A stretch of DNA of 64,000 nt, taken from assembly GCA_036794825.1 (NCBI GenBank), contig DAIRGA010000028.1, positions 1 to 64,000 of the forward strand, read 5' to 3'. This document shows, piece after piece, positions 33,700-44,600 of this stretch. Position 1 is the stretch's first letter; every line of letters begins with the position of its first letter. Source of the stretch: RZYY01 sp036794825 (GTDB taxonomy: Bacteria > Bacteroidota > Bacteroidia > Bacteroidales > 4484-276). The notes under the pieces are model-generated. The model was not told the origin of the DNA, did no database searches, and was given only the letters and a program-made list of their open reading frames with translations. The position numbers and the translations under genes are program-made.

Positions 33700-35049
33700 A
33701 TGAAACATCAGTTGCTGTTAGCTTTTACATGCCTGGTAATAGGTGTAAGCGCTCTCTATTCGCAGGATACAATGAATAAGGCGGTGATGAAAATTTCGCT
33801 TGAGCAGGCCAAAGAGTATGCTTATAAGAACAATTACGATGTCATCAATGCCATGAAAGACATCGAAATAGCGCGAAAGCAAATGACCGAAGCCACTGCC
33901 ACCGGATTGCCGCAGGTTAGCGCTTCGGTTGCCTACAACAATTTTCTAAGCATCCCAACGCAGTTAATTCCGGGTGAGTTTTTCGGAGAGGAGCCAGGCA
34001 CTTTCATTCCGGTGAAATTCGGCACCCAGCACAACATGACCCTTTCCGGAACGGTCAATCAGTTGATTTTCAGCGGGGAATACATTGTTGCACTGCAGGC
34101 TACAAAGGCATTTATCAACATGTCGAACAAGCAGTACGAAAAACAAGTGATCGAACTGGAAAAAAATGTCAGCGAATCCTATTACCTGGTGCTGATTGCC
34201 GAACGCAATCTGAAAATCGTTGAAGAGACGCTCCAGTCGCTCACCGAGATCCGGGATGCCAATGCCGTTTTGTTTGAGAATGGCTTTGTTGAGGATTTGG
34301 ACGTAGATCAGACGGATTTGTTGCTCACCGACCTACAGGCCACGCTTATCAACATCAGGAACAACCTCGATGTTTCCAAAAATCTTTTGAAATTTCAAAT
34401 GGGACTGAAGCTCGAGAACGAAATCGAGCTTACGGACAATCTTGATGTTTTCCTGGATCAGATTGAAAGGGATGTTCTTGTGGAAACCGAATTCAATTAC
34501 AACAACAACATTGATTACCAGATTCTTCTCAATCAACAGGAGCTGGCGCATCTCAACATGAAACGCTTCAACTCGCAGTACCTTCCACGGTTATATGGCT
34601 ATTTGACTTACTCCGAAAATGCCCAGCGAAACGAGTGGAACTTCCTCGAGAGCAACCAAGACTGGTATAATTCTTCCATCTTAGGTGTGCAGATGGATAT
34701 CCCTATATTTCAAAGCGGAGCACGCTCATCAAGGGTGAGCCAGGCTAAGATCCAGATGGAAAAACTGGATGTGATGGGCGACAAACTCAGATCAGGCCTT
34801 GATATTCAATACGCAACCTACAGGAACAACTTCATCAATTCGTGGAAAGTTTATAAAAACAAGGAACAGGCACTGCAACTTTCGGATAAAATTTACAACC
34901 GTACAAAGACCAAAGTGATTGAAGGCGTTTCCTCTTCCATCGAACTTCAGCAAAATTATAATCAATACCTTAATTCGGAGCGGGAATACATAATGGCCAT
35001 GCTCGAATTGCTTGTTACTAAACTTGAACTCGATAAACTAACCAGATAA
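33700..35049 (+). CDS. TolC-family outer membrane factor
   Basis: Outer membrane channel protein of 449 residues for tripartite efflux. Signal peptide (1-21, ending ALYSQ), then two related coiled-coil halves typical of outer membrane efflux proteins: ISLEQAKEYAYKNNYDVINA at the start, long Gln/Asn/Leu-rich helices, beta-strand portions (VSASVAYNNF, LYGYLTYSEN, LGVQMDIPIF). It lies between the TetR gene (2 bases upstream) and the adaptor gene (9 bases downstream). Confidence 0.92.
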   Translation: MKHQLLLAFTCLVIGVSALYSQDTMNKAVMKISLEQAKEYAYKNNYDVINAMKDIEIARKQMTEATATGLPQVSASVAYNNFLSIPTQLIPGEFFGEEPGTFIPVKFGTQHNMTLSGTVNQLIFSGEYIVALQATKAFINMSNKQYEKQVIELEKNVSESYYLVLIAERNLKIVEETLQSLTEIRDANAVLFENGFVEDLDVDQTDLLLTDLQATLINIRNNLDVSKNLLKFQMGLKLENEIELTDNLDVFLDQIERDVLVETEFNYNNNIDYQILLNQQELAHLNMKRFNSQYLPRLYGYLTYSENAQRNEWNFLESNQDWYNSSILGVQMDIPIFQSGARSSRVSQAKIQMEKLDVMGDKLRSGLDIQYATYRNNFINSWKVYKNKEQALQLSDKIYNRTKTKVIEGVSSSIELQQNYNQYLNSEREYIMAMLELLVTKLELDKLTR

Positions 35050-35058
35050 CTAAAAACC

Positions 35059-36219
35059 ATGAAATCAACTCCCATAAACAAACTGCCGGCAGTCTTTTAT
35101 GCCATTGTAATGATCTTAATAACCTCAGGATTATTCACAGGTTGCGCATCAAAAACCGACGATAACGCGCGGCTTCAACAATTGCTTAGCCAGCGCAGGA
35201 ATATTGACAAAGAGATCAGTGAGATAGAGCAGCGTATGGCAGCGGCCCCGGATGCTACAGAAAAAAATGTTCCCTCGGTAAATGTCATTCGGCTCGAGCA
35301 AAAGCCGTTTGCTTTTTATTTGCAGGTCAGAGGCAAAGTAGAGTCGGATAATACCATTTTTGTTCCTGCTCAGCGTCCTTATATAGTCACAAAAATCCAT
35401 GTGGATGTGGGCGAGTATGTGTCGAGGGGTCAGCTACTTGCCGAACTGGATAATTCCAGCATATTGCAATCGCTCAACGAAATCGAGAAGGCGCTCGAAC
35501 TTGCCACAACCTTGTATGAGCGGCAGAAAAATCTCTATGATAAAAAAATCGGCACCGAAGTTCAGTACCTTCAGGCCAAACACCAGGTAGAAGATCTGGA
35601 AATCAAACTGAAGAATGTAAAAACGGAGCTGGAAAAAACCAGAATCTACTCACCGATCAGTGGCATGGTTGACCAGATCACATTAAAAGAAGGAGAAGCA
35701 GCAATCCCAAATGCCGGCGCCATCAGGGTTGCTAACTTGTCAGCTCTGAAGGTTAAGGCCAAAATTTCCGAGAACATGATTACACAGGTCAAGCGCGGAG
35801 ATAAAGTAACCCTCACCTTCCCGACAGGCGATGTAACCCTCGAATCAACGATCAACTCCATTTCAAAAGTGATTGACCCCAACAACCGCACTTTCGATGT
35901 GGAGGTTCTGATCCCTGATAATGCCAAAATCAACCCGAACATGCTGGCGGTTTTATCCATTAAAACTTACGAAAATCCGCAAGGCATTGCGATTCCTTTG
36001 AATGCGGTACAAAAAAATGAGAAGGAACAATTTGTTATGGTCGCCTCGCAAAAAAGCGGCCAATGGCTGGCCGAAATCCGCAAAATCACTACCGGGCAAT
36101 CTTACGAAAACTGGGTTGAAGTGAACGAAGGACTAAATGAAGGAGATGTTGTCATCACCTTCGGGATGAACAATGTAACGCTCGGAGAGCCTGTGAATCC
36201 AAAATTTTCGGAACTCTGA
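35059..36219 (+). CDS. HlyD/AcrA-type membrane fusion protein (lipoprotein)
   Basis: Periplasmic adaptor of 386 residues. Lipoprotein signal with lipobox LFTGC (Cys29). A short helical region (QRRNIDKEISEIEQRM) precedes the barrel-sandwich half FVPAQRPYIVTKIHVDVGEYVSRGQLLAELD, a coiled-coil hairpin (about 135-190), IYSPISGMVDQITLKEGEAA closing the lipoyl domain, and beta-barrel and membrane-proximal domains. It links the RND pump to the TolC-like protein encoded next to it. Confidence 0.93.
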   Translation: MKSTPINKLPAVFYAIVMILITSGLFTGCASKTDDNARLQQLLSQRRNIDKEISEIEQRMAAAPDATEKNVPSVNVIRLEQKPFAFYLQVRGKVESDNTIFVPAQRPYIVTKIHVDVGEYVSRGQLLAELDNSSILQSLNEIEKALELATTLYERQKNLYDKKIGTEVQYLQAKHQVEDLEIKLKNVKTELEKTRIYSPISGMVDQITLKEGEAAIPNAGAIRVANLSALKVKAKISENMITQVKRGDKVTLTFPTGDVTLESTINSISKVIDPNNRTFDVEVLIPDNAKINPNMLAVLSIKTYENPQGIAIPLNAVQKNEKEQFVMVASQKSGQWLAEIRKITTGQSYENWVEVNEGLNEGDVVITFGMNNVTLGEPVNPKFSEL

Positions 36220-36260
36220 TCCACAGGAAACGTTTTTTCATACCAGCTTAATCTTTAATA

Positions 36261-39200
36261 ATGAATACCGAAAAACAATTTGGTCTGACCAACATGGCGG
36301 TGAAAAACAGGATCACTGTCTATATTTTCACGGTCATTATGATCGTTGCAGGGACGCTTGCTTACCAGGCTACGCCGAAAGAAAAATTCCCGGAAATCAC
36401 CTTCCCCTATTTCTCTGTGTCGACTGTTTATGTAGGAACTTCGCCCGAAGACATGGAAAACCTTGTAACCTATCAGCTTGAAAAAGAGTTGAAAAGCGTT
36501 AAAGGGGTGAAAAAAATCAGCTCCAACTCCATCCAGGATTTCTCGCTCATTTTCATCGAATTTGAAACCAACGTGGACGAGAACCGTGCAATGCAGGACG
36601 TGAAAGATGCGGTGGATAAAGCCAAAAACAACCTGCCGGCTGAGCTTGCTCAGGCGCCCAACCGCCTGCCGGAGGTAACCCGGATTGATCTATCCGAAAT
36701 TCCTGTGCTCTACATCAACCTGTCGGGGCCACTTGGACTGGTTAAGATGAAAGAGTATGCCGAAAATCTTCAGGACAGGATTGAAGGGCTGGAAGAGGTA
36801 ACCCGTGTGGATATCGTCGGCGCATTGGACCGCGAAATCCAGGTAAATATTGACCTCTACAAAATGCAGTCGGCAGGCATCACCTTCGACCAGGTGGTGA
36901 ATGCCATCCGGATGGAAAACATGACAATAACTGCCGGGATGTTCAAAATGGGGATGATGGAACGAAACATGAGGGTAGTTGGTGAATTTACCAGCCCGGA
37001 ACAACTCAGATCCATCCTTTTGAAAGAGGGCGTTTACCTGAGCGATATTGCCGATATCCGGGATGATTTCCGCGAGCGTGAAAGTTATTCGCGCATGGAC
37101 GGCAAAGAGATGATCACACTGAATGTGATCAAAAAATCGGGGGAGAACCTGATCGAAGCCATTGACAAGATCAAGGAGATTATCACCGAATTTGAGAATG
37201 AAGTGCCGGGCAACTATGAAATCAAAGCTACCGGCGACGAAAGCGTTATGACCCGGAACAATGTCAGTGACCTCTTCAACACCATTGTGCTGGGATTTTT
37301 GATTGTTACGCTTGTTCTGATGTTTTTTATGGGGATTGATAATGCGCTGTTTGTAGCTGTTGCCATCCCCCTGTCTATGCTCATCTCTTTTATTTTCATT
37401 CCAATGGTTGGATTTACCATGAACATGGTAGTGCTGATGGCATTTATCCTTGTTCTGGGTATTGTGGTGGACAATTCGATCGTAATCGTGGAGAACATTT
37501 ATCGTATTTTCATGACCACCCCCAACCTCAACATCCAGGATTCGACGCGCCTTGCTGTGGGTGAAGTTGCCCTGCCCGTATTCACCGGAACCCTCACCAC
37601 CATAATGCCTTTTGTGCCGCTTGCTTTCTGGCCGGGTGTGATCGGAAAGTTTATGCTTTTTATTCCGGTAACACTGATAATCACTCTGGTTGCCTCATTG
37701 CTTGTTGCTTATGTGATGAACCCGGTTTTTGCAGTAAGTTTTATGAAATACCGCGGCGAACAGGCGCATGAGCGGAAACTTCACCGGAAAGAGTCCATAT
37801 TTCTTTTGGCGCTGACAATCCTGGCTGTTCTGATGTATGTTTTTGGCGTCTTCTTCGCTGGGAATTTCCTTGCTTTCATTGTCATCGTTTGGCTTTTCAC
37901 GAAATTCGTCCTGTTTTACTTCATCGAAAAATTTCAAAAGTATGTAATTCCGAAAATGATGTCGGCCTATGAGAAATCTCTGGCGTTCTTTCTTAAAGGA
38001 TACAACCCGTATCTTATCCTGGGAAGTACGGTGATTTTGTTCTTCTTCACTTTTTTCCTGATGAGTATTAAACCGCCCAAAGTGGTTCTGTTCCCCACCG
38101 GCGAGCCTAACAAAATATTTATTTATATCTCAATGCCCTCCGGAACCGATATTGAAGTTACCAACCGCGTGGCTATGCAGGTTGAAGATACGGTTTTTGC
38201 CATCCTCGGCCACAATAATCCCGATGTTGAATCGGTGATTACCAATGTGGCAGTCAATGCCGGGCAAAATATTTTCGAACGAAGTACACAATCCCGGCTG
38301 GCAAAGGTTTCGGTGAATTTTCAGGAATTCAAAAACCGCACCGGGCGCAATACTTCTGAAATACTGGAAGAGATGCGCAGAAGGGTGATTGGAATTCCGG
38401 GCGCCGAGATTGTGGTTGACCGAGAACAAGGAGGTCCTCCCACCGGAAAAGCCGTGAACCTTGAAATAAGAGGGCAAACCGACCGGCCATACCGGGATCT
38501 TATCGCATTGTCGGAACAGACCAAAATTTATATTGATTCTCTCAACATCAGGGGCATTGAAGACCTGCGCAGCGATGTGGAGATGGACAAGCCGGAAATT
38601 ATAGTAAAAATTGACCGGATCAAGGCTAACCAACTCGGAATCAGCACCGCATACATAGGCTTGGCGCTTCGCACCGCACTTGCAGGAACAACCGCCTCCA
38701 AGTATCGGGAGGGCGATGATGAATTCAACATCAATGTAAGGCTGGATAAAAATTACCGCGACCGGCTGGATGACCTGATGAACATCGTAATAATGCTGCC
38801 CGGCGGCGAAAATGGCACAATGAGAGAAATCCCCATCTCAACCGTAGCTGAAATTGAATACCAGAACTCTTACGGCGGTGTAATCCACCAGAAATATCGC
38901 CCTACCGTTACGCTATCGTCAAACGTACTCACCGGTTATAATTCTAACGAAATAGTTCAGGAGCTGAAAAGTGCATTGCAGCGGTTTGAGCTTCCAGAAG
39001 GTTACGAATTTGTATTTACCGGCGAACAGGAAGACCAGGAAGAGGCTTCAGGGTTCCTTTCATCTGCGTTTTTAATAGCAATTGCTGTGGTTTTTCTGAT
39101 TCTTGTTTCGCAGTTCAATTCGCTGTCAAAACCCATGATTATTATGCTGCAGGTGCTTTTCAGCATGATCGGTATTTTCCTGCTGACTACCATCTTTGGG

Positions 39201-39629
39201 ATGAGCATTTCGGTTATCATGACAGGCATGGGGCTGATTGCGGTGATTGGTGTGGTGGTTAAAAACGGGATTATCCTGATTGATTTCATTGATATACTCA
39301 TTCAGCGTGGCTACTCTTTCAAAGAAGCTGTAATTACCGGAGGGTCAACCCGTTTAACGCCGGTCTTGTTAACAGCGGCTTCAACCATTTTTGGTTTGTT
39401 GCCACTTGCCATAGGGATGAATATCAATTTTGTGACCCTTTTTACCGAGCTCAATCCACACATCTATTTCGGAGGCGACAGCGCATCATTCTGGAATCCA
39501 TTGGCCTGGACGATCATTTTCGGGCTTTCGTTTGCCACATTCCTCACACTCGTTGTGATTCCAGCCATGTATTATTTACTATTCCGTAATAAATACAGTA
39601 AACCAATTGCCGCCGAAATCGTTGAATAG
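36261..39629 (+). CDS. RND efflux transporter with extra membrane hairpin
   Basis: Inner membrane proton-driven exporter of 1122 residues. TM1 is near 15-35, two large periplasmic loops, and C-terminal TM8-12. In TM4 the usual Asp-Asp pair is Asp404-Asn405 (GIVVDNSIVIVENI). The TM10 Lys is present (VIGVVVKNGIILIDF). Between TM6 and TM7, at about residues 513-557, is an added strongly hydrophobic stretch long enough for two helices, flanked by Lys/Arg/His-rich segments. A late insert FTELNPHIYFGGDSASFWNPLAW precedes TM12. It forms a system with the preceding adaptor and channel; substrates unknown. Confidence 0.92.
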   Translation: MNTEKQFGLTNMAVKNRITVYIFTVIMIVAGTLAYQATPKEKFPEITFPYFSVSTVYVGTSPEDMENLVTYQLEKELKSVKGVKKISSNSIQDFSLIFIEFETNVDENRAMQDVKDAVDKAKNNLPAELAQAPNRLPEVTRIDLSEIPVLYINLSGPLGLVKMKEYAENLQDRIEGLEEVTRVDIVGALDREIQVNIDLYKMQSAGITFDQVVNAIRMENMTITAGMFKMGMMERNMRVVGEFTSPEQLRSILLKEGVYLSDIADIRDDFRERESYSRMDGKEMITLNVIKKSGENLIEAIDKIKEIITEFENEVPGNYEIKATGDESVMTRNNVSDLFNTIVLGFLIVTLVLMFFMGIDNALFVAVAIPLSMLISFIFIPMVGFTMNMVVLMAFILVLGIVVDNSIVIVENIYRIFMTTPNLNIQDSTRLAVGEVALPVFTGTLTTIMPFVPLAFWPGVIGKFMLFIPVTLIITLVASLLVAYVMNPVFAVSFMKYRGEQAHERKLHRKESIFLLALTILAVLMYVFGVFFAGNFLAFIVIVWLFTKFVLFYFIEKFQKYVIPKMMSAYEKSLAFFLKGYNPYLILGSTVILFFFTFFLMSIKPPKVVLFPTGEPNKIFIYISMPSGTDIEVTNRVAMQVEDTVFAILGHNNPDVESVITNVAVNAGQNIFERSTQSRLAKVSVNFQEFKNRTGRNTSEILEEMRRRVIGIPGAEIVVDREQGGPPTGKAVNLEIRGQTDRPYRDLIALSEQTKIYIDSLNIRGIEDLRSDVEMDKPEIIVKIDRIKANQLGISTAYIGLALRTALAGTTASKYREGDDEFNINVRLDKNYRDRLDDLMNIVIMLPGGENGTMREIPISTVAEIEYQNSYGGVIHQKYRPTVTLSSNVLTGYNSNEIVQELKSALQRFELPEGYEFVFTGEQEDQEEASGFLSSAFLIAIAVVFLILVSQFNSLSKPMIIMLQVLFSMIGIFLLTTIFGMSISVIMTGMGLIAVIGVVVKNGIILIDFIDILIQRGYSFKEAVITGGSTRLTPVLLTAASTIFGLLPLAIGMNINFVTLFTELNPHIYFGGDSASFWNPLAWTIIFGLSFATFLTLVVIPAMYYLLFRNKYSKPIAAEIVE

Positions 39630-39644
39630 TAAACTTCAACTGCA

Positions 39645-40352
39645 ATGAGAAATTTGATTTTCCAGCTATTTGCCCTGTTGTTCATCATCAATGCGTGCAA
39701 TCAGCCGGTGGAACAGGCCGACAAGATCATGCCCAAAGACCGGATGGATTCCATCAGTTACATCATGGGTTATGATTATGGTCAGGGTATCCGTTCGCAG
39801 GAAATTAATGCCAATCCGCTGCTGGTTTACAAGGGATTATACGATGCCTTGAAAAAAGATCGCGGTCTGTTTGACGACACCCTTCAAAACAGGCTAATTG
39901 ATGAATTTACTGCAGAACTGGAAGTTCTCGAAAAACAGCGATTCAGCGCAATGCTCGAGAAAAACCTGAAGGATGGAGAAACATTTCTCAGGGATAATAA
40001 AACCAAAGAAGGCGTATTTGAACTGCCGAGCGGGTTACAATACAAAGTGCTGAAACTGGGAGACGGCCCCTACCCCGCCCCAACCGACAGCGTTACCATT
40101 CATTACCGCGCAATGTACACCGACCGCACAACATTTGATATGTCCTACGACGATGGCCCTGCGGGTATTTGTCTCGATCACCTGGTGAAAGGCCTTGCCG
40201 AGGGAATTCAACTCATGCAGCCGGGAGCTATTTTTGAGTTTTACATCCCATCCCGAATCGCTTACGGCGACCGCAATTACCTCGATCTGATCCCAGCCGG
40301 ATCCACCGTAATCTACTCCGTAGAACTGATTGCCATTAACAAACCACAATGA
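39645..40352 (+). CDS. FKBP-type peptidyl-prolyl isomerase lipoprotein (Mip/FkpA-like)
   Basis: Periplasmic or outer-membrane-attached folding catalyst of 235 residues. Lipobox INAC (Cys18). The N-terminal helical dimerisation part (DRMDSISYIMGYDYGQGIRSQEINANPLLVYKGLYDAL) and C-terminal FKBP domain (LPSGLQYKVLKLGDGPYPAPTDSVTIHYRAMYTDRTTFDMSYDDGPA ... GLAEGIQLMQPGAIFEFYIPSRIAYG) are in the order of FkpA/Mip. It starts 15 bases after the RND gene and overlaps the dehydrogenase gene by 4 bases (ATGA). Confidence 0.92.
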   Translation: MRNLIFQLFALLFIINACNQPVEQADKIMPKDRMDSISYIMGYDYGQGIRSQEINANPLLVYKGLYDALKKDRGLFDDTLQNRLIDEFTAELEVLEKQRFSAMLEKNLKDGETFLRDNKTKEGVFELPSGLQYKVLKLGDGPYPAPTDSVTIHYRAMYTDRTTFDMSYDDGPAGICLDHLVKGLAEGIQLMQPGAIFEFYIPSRIAYGDRNYLDLIPAGSTVIYSVELIAINKPQ

Positions 40353-41518
40353 ACAAAACCATGAACAACTTCACGTATTACAACCCAACCAAGATCATTT
40401 TCGGAGAAAATGTAATTCCGCAGATCGCGAAAGAAATCCCGACAAATGCCAGAATATTAATCACTTATGGAGGCGGTTCCATCAAGGAAAACGGCGTTTA
40501 CGACCAGGTGATGACAGCCCTGAAGGGATTTTCGGTTTTCGAATTTGGCGGCATTGAACCCAACCCGCAATACGTAACACTGATGAAAGCCGTCGAAATC
40601 TGCCGTAAAGAGAATATCGAATTCCTGCTCTCAGTGGGCGGCGGTTCGGTGCTGGACGGAACCAAATTTATAGCTGCAGCGGCTCATTTCAGGGGAGAGC
40701 CGTGGGATATTCCCGAAAAACAGGCCAAAGTTACCGATGTGATTCCTCTTGGCGCTGTGCTGACTTTGCCGGCCACTGGTTCGGAAATGAATGCCTTTGC
40801 CGTGATCTCACGCAAAGAGACCGGGCAGAAGCTGGCATTTGGCGCTCCGCCACTCACCAACCCGAAATTTTCGGTGCTTGACCCGGGTTTCACCCGTTCG
40901 CTCTCGCGCCGGCAGCGCGGAAATGGCGTGGTGGATGCCTTTGTGCATGTAACCGAGCAGTACATGACCTATCCTCAGAATGCGCCGCTGCAGGATCGTT
41001 ACGCCGAAGCTATTCTGAAAACACTTATCGAAGAGGGTCCGGCATATGTAAATGATCCCGAAAATATGACCGCAGCCAAAAATGTGATGTGGAGTGCCAC
41101 TATGGCTCTCAACGGTCTCATCGTAACCGGGCTTATCCCCGACTGGGCCACCCACAGCATCGGACACGAGCTTACTGCTCTTCACAACATTGACCACGCA
41201 CGCACGCTTGCCATCGTTTGGCCGGGGATGATGCGCGTAATGTCGCAGTCAAAAAAGGAAAAACTGCTGCAATTCTCCGAAAGGGTATGGAGTATTACTG
41301 AAGGTGATGAAAATGAACGCATTGTCATCGCAATTGCCAAAACGGAGGCATTTTTCAACAGCCTGGGCGTACCCACACGATTGACTGATTATCAGCTCGA
41401 TAAATCAACCATTGACAACGTGGTGGAGAACCTAAAAAGAAACGGATTCACTGCATTGGGAGAGAGAAAAATGGTTACTCCCGAAAAGGTGGAATCAATA
41501 CTTCTTGATCGGTTGTAA
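40349..41518 (+). CDS. Iron-type alcohol dehydrogenase, YqhD-like
   Basis: NADPH-dependent aldehyde reductase/alcohol dehydrogenase of 389 residues, closely following E. coli YqhD in layout. Dinucleotide motif LLSVGGGSVLDGTKFIAAAAHF, then LTLPATGSEMNAFAVIS and NGVVDAFVHVTEQYMT. Metal-ligand Asp and His residues are in DAFVHVTEQY, GHELTALHNIDHARTLAIVWPGMM. Such enzymes detoxify short-chain aldehydes, including lipid-peroxidation products. ATG 40349 overlaps the FKBP stop; an internal ATG four codons on is also possible. Confidence 0.93.
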   Translation: MNKTMNNFTYYNPTKIIFGENVIPQIAKEIPTNARILITYGGGSIKENGVYDQVMTALKGFSVFEFGGIEPNPQYVTLMKAVEICRKENIEFLLSVGGGSVLDGTKFIAAAAHFRGEPWDIPEKQAKVTDVIPLGAVLTLPATGSEMNAFAVISRKETGQKLAFGAPPLTNPKFSVLDPGFTRSLSRRQRGNGVVDAFVHVTEQYMTYPQNAPLQDRYAEAILKTLIEEGPAYVNDPENMTAAKNVMWSATMALNGLIVTGLIPDWATHSIGHELTALHNIDHARTLAIVWPGMMRVMSQSKKEKLLQFSERVWSITEGDENERIVIAIAKTEAFFNSLGVPTRLTDYQLDKSTIDNVVENLKRNGFTALGERKMVTPEKVESILLDRL

Positions 41519-41584
41519 TGTGCTCATTTACAACAATAAACACAAATAGTAAATTAATTTATAAGGTAAATGTGGAAATAAATT

Positions 41585-41619
41585 GCTCAAATAAAATTTA
41601 ACAAAAAATTTGAGTTTTT
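41585..41619 (+). terminator. AT-rich terminator after the dehydrogenase gene
   Basis: CTCAAAT (41586-41592) pairs with ATTTGAG (41608-41614) around a 15-base loop and is followed by five T. The stem is AT-rich, but position and T-run fit the end of the efflux-FKBP-dehydrogenase unit. Confidence 0.45.
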
Positions 41620-41646
41620 CTTAGCCAGTTTCTTTCAGAATTGCCA

Positions 41647-41654
41647 TAATTTTG
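41647..41654 (+). promoter_or_regulatory. Bacteroidetes -7 box (TAATTTTG) for the giant T9SS gene
   Basis: Exact TAnnTTTG match 22 bases before ATG 41677. No matching -33 element at the usual spacing. Confidence 0.5.
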
Positions 41655-41676
41655 AACTTATTTTTAAACTCTGGTT

Positions 41677-44600
41677 ATGAAAAGTTTGGCTTCAAAATCA
41701 GGACGGGGAACCATAGTTTTCTCTGTCCTTTTTTATTTGTTCATTAGTGCTTTGCAGACCCTTTCAGCACAGACGTTTACCAACATTAACGCCGGGTTTC
41801 CAAGGTTTTACTTCAGCGGAAACTTAGCCTGGGGCGATTACGACACCGACGGCGACCTCGATGTGGTGATGTGTGGCGATACCACCAGCCTGTCGCCTTA
41901 CCTGACCCGGTTGTACCGGAATGACGGAAATAACCAGTTCACTTCTGTCGAAAGTACAATAAACATCAATTCCATCGGCGATTTTGAATGGGGCGATTGC
42001 GACAACGACGGAGATCCAGACCTGCTGTATGCGGTGATAGCCGGCGATGTTTACACAAGTAGTCTCGTTATCTTCAGGAATGAAGGAAACGGAAATTTTG
42101 TACCTGAAACCATTGCTTCTTTCGAGAACGCATATGAGTTGGGTGACATCGCATGGACAGACTGGGACAACGATGGTGACCTTGATTTTGTGAATTTTCC
42201 AAGGGGTTACAGTTTTTTCACCACCATTACACTTCCACCGCAATTTTTCCGGAATACCGGCAACGGCTCGTTTCAAACGGCAGACATCGCGCTGCCACCT
42301 TTACTTTTCGGACAGATTAAAGTAGGTGACCTGAACAACGACGGCACTGCCGACATCATCGCAACCGGCGCTGATACAGCCTTTGTCTTCCTAAACCAGA
42401 TGAACGATGAATTTACTGTATTACCCCTTCCTGCCGATCTGGAATATTATCAGGGGAATATTGACCTGGCAGATTATGATAACGATGGCGACCTGGATGC
42501 AGCCGTTATCGGGATGCTGGTAGATCCTTACATTCCTTACACCATCAACGTCTTGAAAAATGATGGGACTGGCAATTTTTCAAAAATTACCATTGCCGAT
42601 TTTGATCTTTTCAATTCGGATATTGATTTCGGGGACTATGACAACGACGGCGACCCCGACCTTATCTTTTCAGGCCACACAGGCTGGTGGTTCGGCAACC
42701 CAAGCGAGCCTTATGATAAGACTGAATTTTACAGAAATGACGGTAATGACACCTTCACTTTTGAAGATTTCGGAATTACGGCGTATGGTTTTGGTAATCA
42801 GGAATGGGGCGATTACGATAACGACGGCAGAATTGATCTTGCCATCAACGGTTACGAACCGCCTGCCATTTATCAAAGTTCGGGCTTTGCTGCCAACACC
42901 CCGCCCGATGCTCCTGAAAACCTGCAGATTAACTATGATCTGGAAAGTTACTGCTTTATCCTCTCCTGGGACCCGGCCACTGATGCACAGATACCCTCAT
43001 CAGGACTTTCGTACAACGTGAGGATAGGAACGTATCCAGGAGGCAATGATGTGCTCTCGCCTATGGCCAGGTCAGATGGCCTTAGGCTAATCCCCGAAAC
43101 AGGAAATGCAGGACAAAATACATATTTCAAATTCTTCAATCCGCCTTTCGGGCAGTATTACTGGAGTGTGCAGGCTATTGACGGCGCCTTTGCAGGTTCG
43201 GAGTTTTCCGTGGAAAGTACATTCAGTGCAGGAATCCTCCCCCTGGTTACTACTTTGCCGGCTGAAAATGTCGGCGCAAACAGTGCACGGTTGAAGGGGG
43301 TCATTCAAACCGCCCAGATGCAGGTGGAAACAGGTTTCATTTTAGGTAAAAGCAACTTATGGAGCACATTTCAGGCTTCGCCCGGGACCATTCCATGGAC
43401 GACACTGGATACCATATCGCTGTCGCTTTCTTCGCTGGACACCAATACAACCTACCATTACTGCGCTTTCGCCAAAATTGATGACGGATCAAAAGAAGAT
43501 GAGTACGTGTTTGGAGATACCCTGTCATTTGCAACCGGCACGAATCCCGGAATCATTTCCGGAGATACGGTTACCGACATTACATTTTACAGCGCCAGGC
43601 TGCATGGAGTGATTAATCCGGAAGGTTTACCAGCCAATGTTGGATTTGAAATCGGTGTTGACAACACTTATGGAATATACATTCCGGCTAACCCATCACA
43701 GGTAAGCGGAAATGAGCCGGTCAGTTTTGAAGCTTGCGTTTCAGGTATTTCACCTGACAAAAATTACTTTTTCAGGGTGAAAGCCGAAAACGGAAACGAA
43801 GTTCTTTATGGAAAAAACAAAATCTTTACCACCCTCACCCGGCCTGATGAAAACTTCACTTTCAGGGCAGGTAAGACTGAAAACATCATCACTGAATACC
43901 TTGACATTTCCGGGAGCAGCAACCTTATTGAGTTTGGAAGCTCAGATGATGCTTTTTCATCGCCTGTTGACATTGGTTTTACTTTCAACTTTGCCGGCGC
44001 TGATTTCAACCGGTTCATCCTGAATACCAATGGATTCATCAAACTGGGAACGGTTCCCTCCTCGGACACAACGCAATTCTTAAACCTGCCCGATGATTAT
44101 GTGGGTGGAAATTTCAGCAGCCAGCTCTTCAACGATGTTTACATCATCAGCCCATTCAACCATGATTTGGAAAGCGGAACAAATCCGGCTGAATTCAGGG
44201 TTTCAACGGAAGGCGACGCCGGTTCACGGATTTGCACCATCCAGTTTAAAAACCTGCGGGAAAAAACCCAGCCCCCTTTCCGCCAGTTCGACAATCTTGA
44301 ATTCCAGGTTAAACTTCATGAAACCACAAACGTCATAGAATTTGTGTATGGTGAATGGCAACCTGCTTTTGAACCCATTGTAAACAGGGTTGCCATGGTT
44401 GGGCTGAAAGGAGCGGGAAATCAGAACAACCAGGTTCTTTCGGTCTGGAAATGGTTTGAAAATCCCTGGAGCCAGATCGAATTCTGGGATGGGAATTATT
44501 ATGAGGATGAGGGCTGGAATGCATTTGATTACAGCCACGACCCATTGCTGATGCCTGAACCGGGGCGCACTTTCAGGTTTTATCCCAAACAAAAACAGGA

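Noticed and set aside
36226..36239. GGAAACGTTTTTTC between the adaptor and RND genes, resembling a TetR half-site
   Set aside because: Only one arm matches the palindrome at 33008-33041 and the partner arm is absent; within chance expectation.
38130..38633. 167-codon minus-strand frame inside the first RND gene
   Set aside because: Fully covered by a conserved transporter on the other strand; no start context or family pattern.
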